The notes beneath the pieces were generated by a model that did not search any database, had not been told where the DNA came from, and saw nothing but the letters and a program-made list of their open reading frames with translations. A program made the translations under genes and the position numbers. Below, in pieces: positions 53,675 to 64,000 of a stretch of DNA of 64,000 nt. The DNA is from Favolaschia claudopus (taxonomy: Eukaryota > Basidiomycota > Agaricomycetes > Agaricales > Mycenaceae), in the NCBI GenBank assembly GCA_037176885.1, contig JAWWNJ010000137.1, positions 496,001-560,000 on the forward strand. Direction: 5' to 3'. Numbering within the stretch: the stretch's first letter is position 1; each line of letters begins with the position of its first letter.

Positions 53675-56600
53675 ATGCCTCCCCGGACTAACCGAAATGA
53701 CAATGCGAATGCAGCAGCTGCTGCTGCTGCTGCCCCGCAAGATCCACAACCCGCTGGTCGCACTACTCGTTCAAGTGCTCAGGCGGTAGCTGGACCTTCT
53801 CGCCCCAACCGTGGTCGTACCACTGCTTCGCGTACCGTCAGCGACCAAGAATCGCGCGGATTTGCACCTCTTCGTGTTTGTATTCCAGAGTTATATTCAT
53901 GAAGGTGCTAACTCGTCTCAACCTCAGCAACGCAACCGGGGGGTGCGACAATAACACCTACGTCTTACCGGCCAGCTCAATCATCGGGTACCAGTCCCGG
54001 ATCTGGTTTGTTTTCTTTTTGACGAGAATTTCTTTTCGAGTTCTCAAACTTGTCATAGGACCCGTTTTCCTCAGGGCATCGCAGCCGACACAAGCATCCG
54101 GCTCTCGATCTGGTTTGTTTGTGTCATTGCTTCGTTTCGGCTTGCTGACGAATATACAATTAAAGGTTCTACACCCAATCCTGTACGTCTATCTCTTTTC
54201 CCCTTCCAACTATCTCAATTTGACATCTCCTCAAAGGCGACAGATGATCCGAGAACTCCTAGCCGTGCTCACCGTGTAGCCAACGAACTGGCATCGCGTC
54301 TTGCTCAAAATACAGCGATGGCTAGCCCTGGTCCACGGCAGCGCGACCGTCGTTCTTACGCACATACCACGGAATCCTCTGAATCTGAGGAGTTTCCAGT
54401 CATCCAACGCGCTCCTAGACGCTTAGCTCGTGCACCAGGCGCCACCGCTGCTAATGCATTGTCACTCAATGTCTCGGGCAGTGATTCAGACGACAGTTTT
54501 GATCCTTCGCAGCCAGCAGTGCAACCCGCTCCGGAGCCGGCTCCACAACCAGCTCATCGTGAGTCTATTTTGAATATTCTTTTAAGATGATTTGCTGACA
54601 ATCTTAGGTGCACCTGCTGGCCGGCGCCGGCGAGGCACTGAGCCGGCTTTGGAAGTCGTCACGCCCGCCCCACCCCAGCTGCCGCAGCAGCAGACGGTTG
54701 TACGGCCTTCCATCGACAACGACGGGTTTGTGTGGATGAATGAGGATGGGCTTGCCGCTTTAGCCCTCGCCAGTAAACTGGACCGGTCTGCGGACGCCAA
54801 ATATTTTTTCGCCCAGCGACCACAAGACAAATGTTTCAAGTGTCGTCTTTGCTCGTGAGTATTTCTTTGGTTGCTTTCATTGCATAGAAATTAACACTCT
54901 GTTGCAGCAAAGTTTATTCGGGAGGGTCGAGTCTTACCACCCGCCGAGACCACTTAGACTCCGACGCAAAGCATTACGAACAATATATCGAAATAATAAC
55001 CAAATACAACCTGCCGAACAAACTTTCAAAGGAGCGTCGCAAGCAGCGTGAAGCCGGTGTAGAAGCCGAACGCCTTCCCTTCACTATTCCGGCTCTCACT
55101 GCCCAGCTCGTGAAAGTAATTGTTTCAAATGATCTCGTGTGTATTCTTTTGTACCGTATTACGCTGCGTCTGATAAACATTCTAGTCAATCAACCTCATC
55201 GAAGATCGTGACTTTCGCGATCTTCTACTGCTTCTTCGCGAGTCCTTGAAGGACAGAGACATTCCTCACCGCACAAAATTACGCAGTTTGATCATCGAAG
55301 CCTGGTACGATTATTTCCACGAGCTTAAGGCTGCATTCCAAGTGCGTATACACTTCCCCGATTCATTTCAAATCTCTAATATTCTACCGTTGTCATTTTA
55401 TCAGCTTTCACTTGGCAAAATTAGCTTTACGGCGGATATATGGAGCAGTCAAGGCATGCACCCGTACCTTGCAATCACAGCGCACTGGCTTGGTCCAACG
55501 AAAGATGGAAGCGGGCAAACAAATCAAGCCACACTCCATCAAGCTCTTTTGGCTTTCCGACGTGTGCGGGGAGCTCATAGCGGTCAGCGTCTGGCGCGCA
55601 TTGTGATCTCTATCTTTGAGAGTGCAGGTATCCTGGATAAGGTGTGTTTTTCATTACTTTCTCTTTGGGAGCGTACTCATCAAACATCAGGTTGGGCACT
55701 TTACCCTCGATAATGCATCAAACAACGCGTCAATGATGCTCCACCTCGCCCTTTCGGGATCCCTGTCAGATTTTGACGAGAAAAAAAATTACATACGTTG
55801 TTTTGCTCATATCATCAATCTGTGCTCACAGGCCGTCATCAAGGTCATGGAGAAGGAGGACGGTGACGCTGTGTACTCGGACACAGAGACCGAGCCGGCC
55901 ACGGAAAGCTCTTCCTCTGACGCTCCCCCGGCTCGGCATATGCGCACCACAGTTGTGTCACGTAAAGCTGGTCCTATTCGCCGAGCCCGTAAGACTGTTG
56001 CCTATGTTCGCAAGTCGGGACAGCGGCGCGATGAGCTTGATGCTATCATTGTTGAAGGGAATACAGCGGGACGATGGACTGTTTTTGTCGGGATTGATCA
56101 GGTTCAAAAGATTCAACTGGCAGTCGTGACTCTATTCCCAGATGTGAAAACACGCTGGGACTCGGTATTTTATATGTTACGCCGCCTTCGATACTTGAAA
56201 CAGGTCAGCTGAATTTGACGACACGAGTTTTCTTACGCCGCTTACATTTGCTCAGCCAGTGAAGCGGTTTTTCCGTGGGGTTGACTAGTCTCTTATAAAC
56301 AGACATTAGAATACAAGACTCCTCGTACCTGCGGTGTATTATAATAGTCTGTCACTTCCAAGGGGTTAGTGATTGGCGGGTCCCCTTATTATATAATCAT
56401 AAAGTTCTCACGTTCCATCCTAGCTTCTAGAACGCGTATTTACGCGCCTGACTCTCGCAAATGGCTTTCAAATGATTTAAATCGTGGTATGGGCACTTGA
56501 AGCGAGAAAAAATCTTGAGAAACGGATGAGATTTGGATGACTTCACATTTGAGGTGTTGGCCGCCGGCCAAAGGCGGCGAAGAGAAACAATACTCGTCTT

Positions 56601-58068
56601 TGGACTGCTAGATAGAAAATAAGACATTCCAACCTCCGGGGAGTGTAAAGAAACTGTTATCAATGCACCTTACCTACGAAACCATGGGAAAATCCACGAC
56701 CAAGCAGTTGAAAGACGCAGGAAGGGCCGTGGGAACAAACTGCCTAACGCGATGATTATATAATAAGGCGACCCTCCTATGACCTGCCACGCGGTAAGTT
56801 ACAGACTAGGGGTTGACGGTTTTCGCCATGAGCTGGAAAACAAGCATTGGGATCGCCTCGAGCTCATGGAGCTTATCCTCCAGGTTTGATTCTCGTCTCA
56901 CAGAGATCATCCCGTTCTCATATCAGTTCTTAGCAACCACACGCCGTTCAAAGCACTATGTCTGTTGAGAATACACCAATATTGGCAGCGTCTGTACCTG
57001 CATTCGAACTCTTCATGACCTCCTGGCAAGCAATGCTGGCAGACCCTGATCTTCAGGCCGAGAACATTCACAAGTTTCTTCATCCCGGTTTGGCTGTCGC
57101 AACAAAATATTACAATCGGATGGGTGAGACCGAAGCATATATCATTGCGATGTGTGAGTGGTTTTATTCATCTATTCTATCAACGGGTAACAATACTCTT
57201 CAGTTATCAACCCATCCATTCGTTTTGAATGGATCAAGAAGAATTGGTCGCAGGAGGAGCAGAGGGCCGCTAGGGAAACAATTCTAAGCAAAGTGAGCAA
57301 AATCTCGTAGTGATTTTTGCGCAGCTCATTAATTAACGGTATAACTTATAAGCTTCAATCGTATGAAGAAACCCGGCGTGACGCTGAATCTGATTCCCCC
57401 GTCGGCGGTTCAAGCTCAGACTATTCCCGCCCGCCTTCTCGGTCACACTCCCGCTCTCGTTCGGCCATGCCTGCTCAAGCCGGGATAGCGCTGGCTGCCA
57501 ACCGATACCGCAACCAGACTCAAAATCTCAACTTCTCGCTATCGGGTGGCAGCAACAGCGGGATAAATTCGACAATTGAGGAAGAAATCAATAATTATAT
57601 GGCGAGCCCGATACCTCCAAGGCAGACGACAGATATGATTGGATACTGGATGGTTTGTTTCTCAAATGTCCTCCCTTTACTCAATTTGATTTTTTTGAAT
57701 ATCAGAATCACGGGAAAACGACGTGGCCAAGAATTTACCGCCTTTTCACTGATTACGCTCCCATCCAGGCGACCTCTGTCCCTTCGGAAAGAGTTTTCTC
57801 GTCATCAGCTCAGACGGACACCAAGCGACGGAATCGTATCAGTCCAATGCTGATGGAAGCGCTTCAAATGCTCAAATTCAATTTCAAGAAAAGTAGACTA
57901 AACTTTGTGGCCGACTGGCAGGCACCACCGATCGAGGGAGATGAGGAGGACTGGCTGCGTGATTGGGTAACAGCAGCAGAGGACCAAAGGGCTGATATCC
58001 GACGCGAAATCACAGATAGTTGTGAGTTTATGGAGGCAGACGAGCTGCCGATGCCAGAAGAAATGTGA
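53675..58068 (+). pseudogene. hAT transposase (BED finger), split by an insertion
   Basis: About 14 exons on the plus strand. Start MPPRTNRNDNANAAAA at 53675, a disordered Ser/Pro region to about 54560, then the BED finger CFKCRLCS/KVYSGGSSLTTRRDHL with DAKH (54831-54975). The hAT core follows: DIPHRTKLRSLIIEAWYDYF, ISFTADIWSSQGMHPYLAIT (about 55412), FTLDNASNNASMM (55700) and IRCFAHIINLCSQAVIK (55795). The C-terminal dimerisation region has DYAPIQATSVPSERVFSSSA (57750) and ends at 58068. The exon PVKRFFRGVD/GFRHELENKHW is interrupted by the 523-base element at 56286-56808. Removing it with one 9-base duplication restores the frame. Otherwise no stop was found in the joined exons, so the copy was probably active before the hit. 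Confidence 0.9.
56286..56808. mobile_element. Mutator-like miniature element, copy 2
   Basis: A 523-base element, TAGTCTCTTATAAACAGAC to AGACTA, with the 9-base duplication GGGGTTGAC (56277-56285 and 56809-56817). It is homologous along its whole length to 6349-6861, including the inner TAGTCTGTCACTTCC and the GATTATATAATAAG word. It lies in an exon of the hAT transposase. Confidence 0.92.
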
Positions 58069-58375
58069 TTGATTATATACACATGTTTTACATATAGTTT
58101 AACCGTCTTTCTCCTCTATCCTGTGACTTGAACATACGGTCTCAACATCTAGTGAGATATGTCTTTGACTTGAACGACTCCAGTCAACTTGAAGTGACTT
58201 CAAGTGACTTGGTCGGACTTGCGTCAAGTCGAGTCAAGTCAAATCCTCGACTTGGTCGACTTGCCAAGTCGCGACCCGACTTTTCAAGTCACGGCAACAT
58301 TAATCGGACGGTTACTTGGCACTGGGGCCTCGGCATCACCCTTAAGGGCTCTTAAGCCCTGGATACCTCAGCGGC

Positions 58376-58450
58376 CAGTGCTTAAGCCTTATGTTAAGGC
58401 CTTAATAAGCCTTAACCTTGATAAGGCCTTATCCCTTAGGGCGAACACTG
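58376..58450. mobile_element. Short hAT-type CAGTG element or fragment
   Basis: Begins CAGTGCTTAAGCC and ends GGGCGAACACTG, with CTTAAG/TTAAGGCC words inside. No 8-base duplication is evident, so the left end may be chance or rearranged. Confidence 0.5.
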
Positions 58451-61001
58451 AATTGGGCTATTTGCGGCATTTTGCTCCACAAGCTGTCGCCGGGTGCATG
58501 AGATTAGCAGATTACACTTGAATCAGGCAAGGCGGGACACGCACCTAGTCTCTCATAGCTAGACTTTAACACGGTTGATCTCGTACCTCGATGTATTAAA
58601 GTCTGTTTTCAAGTTCATAGGCGTGTCATCGCTAGAATCTTATTATATAATCATTGTGGCTGTGTCTTTTACGGCAATTTAGTTCACTTTTCTTATAGCG
58701 CCCTCCGTCGACCATATATACACTCAAGTTTTAGCAATAGAGAACTCATAGAGATATATCTACCTCCTCAGGGAAAAAATTGGAGTAAATGCATCTTCTG
58801 AGCCTACGCACCGAGCTCTTGCTCTGCCTTGTGACACATGTGACAGGATAGTAACACATTTTCTCAACCACTTTCCGCAGCACTTTGTCAAGATACTGCC
58901 TGGTTTCAAACGCCGAATAGACTCCTATCACCCTATATAAACGCTCCAGAGCAAATTTGAGCTCTAGAAACCATATCAAAGGGCGGAAACATGATTACAT
59001 AATCCGAATTCTACCGTTGACACGCTGGTCACCTTAAAAATGGACTAACACGCACCTGACCCTTCTCCGTGCCCTTGTCTCGAAGCACCATGGCGGAGCT
59101 GGTGTTCGAGATCGTTGGCAGACGTCGGGAGCTTGGAGTACCCTCAATCCATCACACCGTCGGCGTCGGCGGCAATTTGGTCCATCCTATTGAAGTTCGG
59201 ATTATGGGGCCTTATTATTACATATAAACATGCTCTGAAAAAAATATACAGAACTCCCAGCACTCTCAGGAGTGCAGGATAAATTGCAGGATGAATACAC
59301 CCTGTTCCCGAGTCAGAATCCCACCACTAGTACTTCCCTCCTGGGTACGGGGTAACCGAGGTTTTCCGATCATACTACTGGGTCCCCGAAGGGGTAAAAT
59401 CACCGAAAAAGAAATCGAAAAGAGAGAGAAAGGGAGAATTTGTAGAACTCAGTCCGGGCAGTTCAGGGAATAGGTCTTTATTCAGGTTCACCCGCCAACG
59501 CAGAATGTTCACAAATTAGCTCATTGAATTCAAATTTAACTACACATTACAGTAATACAGAACTGCACACCGGAAAACAGACGCGACGAGACAAAAAAAC
59601 ACGAAGGGGGGCAATGTAAATCCATCCAGATGGAAGAACCTGAATTTAGAGGCGCTGGGGCGTGTTCAGCGTAGCTTTGTGGGCAAGCAGACTGAGCAAA
59701 AAGTACAGAAGATAGAATAAGCACAATATTTTAGGGATAAAACACACCTGAGAACCATGAGAGCTCTTCCCAGATACTCATCCATTCCATTAGACCCCTG
59801 TATGTTGAATTGTGGCCAGAAAATGTGCTCGCAGCCGCGCCGAAGCCGGTACAATTGCCAGCCCATTTTCGGGGCTCAAACACCACAAAACCAGAGGATA
59901 CTTGAAGAGGACGAAGGAGGGAGTAGAGTTGGTAGTCTTAAGGAGTCGAAAGTGCCAGAAAGCGCGCAGAAAAGTGAGAGAAGCGCGTGGATGGTGGAAG
60001 GAAAGGTTACCACGGTTAAGTGTGACGTGACCGTAACGTCACACTTGGCATCCCCAACGCGTCATTTTCAATGGCTTTAACAATGGGCGCAAAGATTTCG
60101 CAATTTTTGTGGCTAGGATCATACATAGCAGTCTTTCACATGTGCAGGGACGTTTCGGGGGAGTTTCGAGGCTTGTGAAGAAAGAAAAAATATTATCGGT
60201 CCTGGGTCCGAAGGTGGCTGTGAGACTTGACATGTCAAGTGGACCCAGGTGATCCATCGGTTAAAGGGTCGCATTCTTTTGGTTACAATGTATGTATACT
60301 CCTCACTGTTGTTTCCATTTGATCTTCACTGACACTCACCTGTAGGTTTCCCTATCTGCGTCCATCGTTGTGCAGCGACAAGATGACAAGGAGGAGGAAT
60401 TAGCCAAGCTGGGACGGAACGACGACGACCACTATCTATTTTATTTTACAAACTTCCGTGTACTTTTATATCTCAATGTCACTGTGTTCCCATCTCCGAA
60501 AACGGTCGCATTCAAATACATAACTCGGTCCCGATGCATCCCCTGTACTCCCAGAGAGGCAGACGATACACGTCTATCCCGCCAGACACCGGAATTTTAT
60601 GGGGCGTATATTCATTGGATTCCAAACGGTTTGACCGTATCTCTTGGTAACGGCCGGGATTGATGCTGATCGCCGTCCAATTTTCCACTAGCTTTCCAAA
60701 GGAATTGAAGGGACCCATAGGATTTCGATGAGTTTTCATGCGGAGAGCAATCGATATACGAATCTTCGTCATCCATTGGATTGACATAAAATTCCGATGA
60801 TTGGGGGGATAGCCGTGTAGCTTCATGTCGGTGTCAGTAATTGAGCTCAAATTGAGGAAGTGCTCAAATTGAGACCTAAATGATACGCCGAACGGAATGA
60901 CTTTTGACGTCAAAATTATTCCCTTTTGAGATCAACGGCGGACCTCAACTGACACTCATCATTGAGATCACATAGGTCTCACTCCGGGTTGGCAAATCCT
61001 A
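58451..61001. other. Long gene-free stretch
   Basis: Many short frames on both strands, none with a recognised motif. An A/G tract at 59400-59445 resembles the SINE-tail tracts near 3400 and 32540. Nothing else is supported. Confidence 0.5.
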
Positions 61002-61217
61002 AACTTGAAAACAGCACCGGGCCATCAGAATTGATGGGTCACATGCTTTTTCATGTGACTTTGACACGACACCACGGGACCTTCTCACGACGTCGCGAGC
61101 GGAGCGAGCGCAGCGGGGTTTGGGGCGGCCAGCCCCAACAAGCTGTGTGACCGAACGGAGGGAGGTCGGCGAGCGCAGCGAGTCGGCCGTGCCGGAGGCA
61201 GGGAGCTAAAGCTTGTT
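61002..61217 (+). repeat. GC-rich dispersed repeat, copy 5
   Basis: Starts ATCCTAAACTTGAAAA, contains GGGCCATCAGAATTGATGG, the GACGTCGCGAGCGGAGCGAG and GGTTTGGGGCGGCC core, and ends AAAGCTTGTT. It is joined head-to-tail to copy 6. Confidence 0.85.
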
Positions 61218-61330
61218 AAAACTTGAAAACAGCACCGGGCCATCAGAATTGATGGATCACATGCTTTTTCATGTGACTTTGACACCAAACCACGGGACCA
61301 CACGAGACGTCGCGAGCGGAGCGTGGCGGC
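61218..61330 (+). repeat. GC-rich dispersed repeat, copy 6, truncated
   Basis: Repeats the first 110 or so bases of copy 5 (AAACTTGAAAACAGCACCGG to GACGTCGCGAGCGGAGCG) and then stops in unrelated sequence. Confidence 0.85.
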
Positions 61331-61371
61331 AAAATCTGATGTCACCCCCAAAAAACTCCGGCATCTGCCGC

Positions 61372-61632
61372 ACTTACCATATATAGTAAATTCGTGTCAA
61401 TGTCACATACGTCACACGGTGTGACAGTATGCAGGAATGCATATTGCTCATAATGCATAGCGCTTGGAGGTCCACGGACGCTATGCATTATGAGATGTTC
61501 AACTGCATAGTATTTTCGTGACAATGTCACGCATGTCACATCGTGTGACATTATGCAGAAATGCATATTGCTCATAATGCATAGGCTTTGGGGGTCCACG
61601 GGCCTTATGCATTGTGAGCTATCCGACTGTAT
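61372..61632. repeat. Two tandem copies of the 886-1004 half element
   Basis: Each copy of about 130 bases has ATATAGTA or ATAGTATTTTCGTG, GTCACACGGTGTGAC-like palindrome, and the CTCATAATGCATAG to CTATGCATTATGAG inverted pair around GGTCCACGG. The right end reads CGACTG followed by TA. Confidence 0.8.
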
Positions 61633-62368
61633 ATACACAGCTCGTTCATACGCTAACTGTGTAATTCGTTTCACAGTTCTCCGATTCGGCCAATGAATCA
61701 GATGTATGCGCAGGCGAAAACAAGCCATAATACAGCTCTTACTTTGCGGGCATGACATAGATTTTCTGGGGGGTACTTATAATCCCAGTTTCGAGTTACT
61801 ACTACAACATTAGAACTGCTACGCTCCCTAACCCATGATTTTGAAACCCCATGCTCTGCTTTTATTGGTTTGGCTTCCACTTTCCCAACCTCACGGCTCT
61901 GCAATGCTCCACTTATACATAGATAAGTAGTCGGTTCCCTAAAGTGGATCTTATTTACTGGTTCGTTCCTGGACTCCGCTTGTTCCCATTTCTGTCCCGT
62001 CTAGCGCCCGCAGAACCAAGGATAATTCAATTTCTATCGAGAGACCCGGGTTGTAGTTAGAAACTCCCATAAAATAAAGTATCATATGTGGAAATCCGGG
62101 GTTTGGAGCTTGCCGGTTGCCGGATGTGGTTGAACCGCTCTTGAAGATCTCAGTCGGAACTCAACGCTGGTGCCAGGCACGTGGCCTCGGATCTCGGGCA
62201 TCAAATATGCATCACACGCTGTCAGACGACTTGCTCAAGTCAGTCCCGTTCACTTGTTTGCGAGCGCAACGCGTCGCCGACGCAGTCCCGCTCCGCCGCC
62301 ACTGTAGTTTCATACAACATTCAAGTAATTATAATGGCTGGTATCAAATAGAGAAATGTCTCACATTA
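61633..62368. other. No gene recognised
   Basis: No motif-bearing frame and no repeat partner in the window. Confidence 0.45.
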
Positions 62369-62818
62369 GAGAGTTTGCGGTGAGCCGCCAGAAGCCACCT
62401 GGCGGCTCTAATGGCATGCGGATTGGAGCGGCTATGCTGTCTGGCGGCTCGTTTGGCGGCTGGTAAGACTGGTTCAAATTTGATTTTGCGAGTCTATTCT
62501 TAGTACTTAGTCATCTATATCTTGAGCCATACACACACTGAGAAAATTGGACCCGAAAATCTGACGCTAACGCGCATTCGAGCCGAAGACTTCGGTTGAC
62601 GCTGGAAATTGCTTCAATTCAAAACAATTATGCACGTTTGGACAACGAACTCTCATTGGCTGAAGGTATAGTCAAGTATGCAAGGTACACAACCACTACC
62701 CAACCGCTAAGGATCGCGCGCGACGAGCCGCTGAACGAGCCGCCACATGACGTAGCCGCTCCAATCCGCATGCCGTTAGAGCCGCCAGGTGGCTTCTGGC
62801 GGCTCACCGCAAACTCTC
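62369..62818. mobile_element. TA-flanked miniature element, GAGAGTTTGCGG ends
   Basis: A 450-base element with about 75-base inverted ends (GAGAGTTTGCGGTGAGCCGC), flanked by TA (62367-62368 and 62819-62820). Related to 50814-50998. Confidence 0.9.
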
Positions 62819-62951
62819 TATTTAAGATCTGCAAAGTAGAGCGTGACTTGTACATGTCACCGCAAGTGGATTCAGCCTAGAATGATAATCCAACTAAGTA
62901 CGTCATCGTACTCAGAATTAACTCAGGCTCGCGGTCTTCGCGTTTGGTATC

Positions 62952-63690
62952 CACTGTGCAAAGTATACATCATGAAATTCATGCAAACTGTCATGAATTT
63001 CAGGTTTCATGATGTTTTGTCATGAAGCACACCATGAATTTCAAGGGGGGTTTCATGATGCTCAGAAGCTCATTTTTGCAAGATTATGAATTCATGACAA
63101 AACATCACGAATTTTCGTCATAAAGAACCGAGCGATTTTTTCTGGCTAAGTCCACCAAGAGTTAAGTGGGTAGGGTGCTAATATCAATAATAAAGCCAAT
63201 AAATGGTATCAGTCGGTCTCTGGTCTCTATCAAGTGCACACTGCTGAAAATTAGAAACAAATGAGGAGAACGGGGATGAACAACTTGAGACTGTGCAATA
63301 TGACATCCATATATTGGCGAAGCTAACAAAGTTTATAATTCCCACTTAGTCTACCAGTAGTACTCTCAACGTGATATACTGTAGTGTGTCACACGGCGGT
63401 CTTGAGTTCGATACCGGCTGGTGGCATCTGAGGTTGGTGGTGGTATGAGGTTGGTGGTTATTTATTTGCTTTGCACCGCTCTCGTTTCATGATATTTTGT
63501 TCTGAAATACTTGATAAAACATCATGAAAAAACGTCATGAAGAGCCCCATAATCATCATGAAAACATACTTTCAATTCATGATGTTTCGTTAGCAATTTC
63601 CAGGCGATTCATCATGAATTCCTGGACATAATGTTAGGATTTTCATGGCCAACAACATCATGAATTTCATGACCCTTCCTTTGCACAGTG
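62952..63690. mobile_element. Element built of CATGAAATTCATG-type repeats
   Basis: Inverted ends CACTGTGCAAAG, then many copies of CATGAATTTC/GAAATTCATG and CATGATGTTTTGTCATG in both halves (62970-63120 and 63485-63670). A unique centre of about 350 bases holds a weak box-B-like GAGTTCGATACC at 63403. Target duplication unclear; ATC lies on both sides. Confidence 0.7.
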
Positions 63691-64000
63691 ATCGAGAAAG
63701 CAAAGGAATACTTAAGTAATATTAATGTCTGAGTGTGGGCGAAGGAAGATAGACGCGTCAAGTCACAGATCATTTCTGACTTGACGCGTCGCGTTGACAA
63801 CGTAGCGACTTCAAGCTTTTGAAGCCTTGCAGAAACTGAATTGCGAGGACAAGTCTGGACTCTGGAATGCATTTATTCGCAATTGTATCTACTGAATTGG
63901 AGTTCCCGACTGCATCGGGAGGGCGGGACTGACTTGAGCAAGTCGTCTGGCAGCGTGTGATGCATATTTGATGCCCGAGATCCGAGGCCACGTGCCTGGC
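63691..64000. other. No gene recognised
   Basis: GACTTGACGCGTC-like words occur twice as an inverted pair near 63755 and 63777. Nothing else seen. Confidence 0.45.

Larger units (their letters stand above)
52050..58302 (+). mobile_element. Full-length hAT transposon B
   Basis: A 6253-base element with the perfect 8-base duplication ATCGGACG (52042-52049 and 58303-58310). Ends TAATGTTGCCGCGACTTG and TAATGTTGCCGTGACTTG read inward. Subterminal AGTCGA/GACTTG arrays lie at 52065-52205 and 58150-58290. It carries a transposase on the plus strand and a second gene on the minus strand, the same arrangement as element A. A Mutator-like miniature element (56286-56808) is nested in it. Confidence 0.94.

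Noticed and set aside
61342..61758. 138-codon minus-strand frame
   Set aside because: It covers two tandem copies of a non-coding miniature-element half and repeats itself accordingly.

Overview
The window looks like nuclear DNA of a basidiomycete fungus, most likely an Agaricomycete. Genes are broken by many short GT-AG introns of about 50-60 bases. The repeat content is fungal: hAT elements with BED fingers, a DIRS-like reverse transcriptase, many TA-flanked miniature elements and LINE tails. No rRNA, functional tRNA, CRISPR array or bacterial-type operon is visible. The species cannot be told from the sequence alone.

Layout. 1-6.3 kb: a miniature element, a cyclin pseudogene with an in-frame stop, an imperfect palindrome, a tRNA-Leu-derived SINE-like remnant and a DIRS-like retroelement (gag-like frame plus intact-looking RT/RNase H). 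6.35-13.15 kb: a Mutator-like miniature element next to a full-length hAT transposon (6914-13153, 8-base target duplication). The hAT transposase is cut by a nested hAT-type miniature element. 14.96-29.56 kb: the most gene-dense and most interesting block. It starts with a DD34E integrase-core protein and holds a MAPR-type heme/steroid-binding protein, an 82-residue chromodomain protein, a possible Ulp1/adenain-like cysteine protease, an unrecognised 607-residue protein and a large multi-exon HECT-like protein. Similar GTCCC/GGGAC-rich arrays in inverted orientation lie at both edges, and the two outermost genes both start at the edges and read inward. This is a candidate giant DNA transposon of about 14.6 kb.

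29.6-52 kb is a repeat graveyard. It contains many TA-flanked elements with CAG-type termini, a 1.38-kb near-complete palindrome, a dispersed GC-rich repeat family in head-to-tail pairs, LINE 3-prime ends with a (TTA)n tail and a three-level nested insertion near 49 kb. It also holds one plausible host gene, a secreted cysteine-repeat membrane protein at 37.4-38.7 kb, and a gene remnant at 35.4-37.0 kb split by a 166-base element.

52.05-58.30 kb is a second full-length hAT transposon related to the first, in the opposite orientation. It carries the same two-gene arrangement (transposase plus a divergent acidic-tailed second gene) and is also disabled, here by a Mutator-like miniature element. 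58.3-64 kb holds only repeats and miniature elements. Most coding capacity here serves mobile elements. Gene models with introns were joined by hand from GT-AG signals and reading frame, so internal boundaries are provisional unless stated to keep frame.
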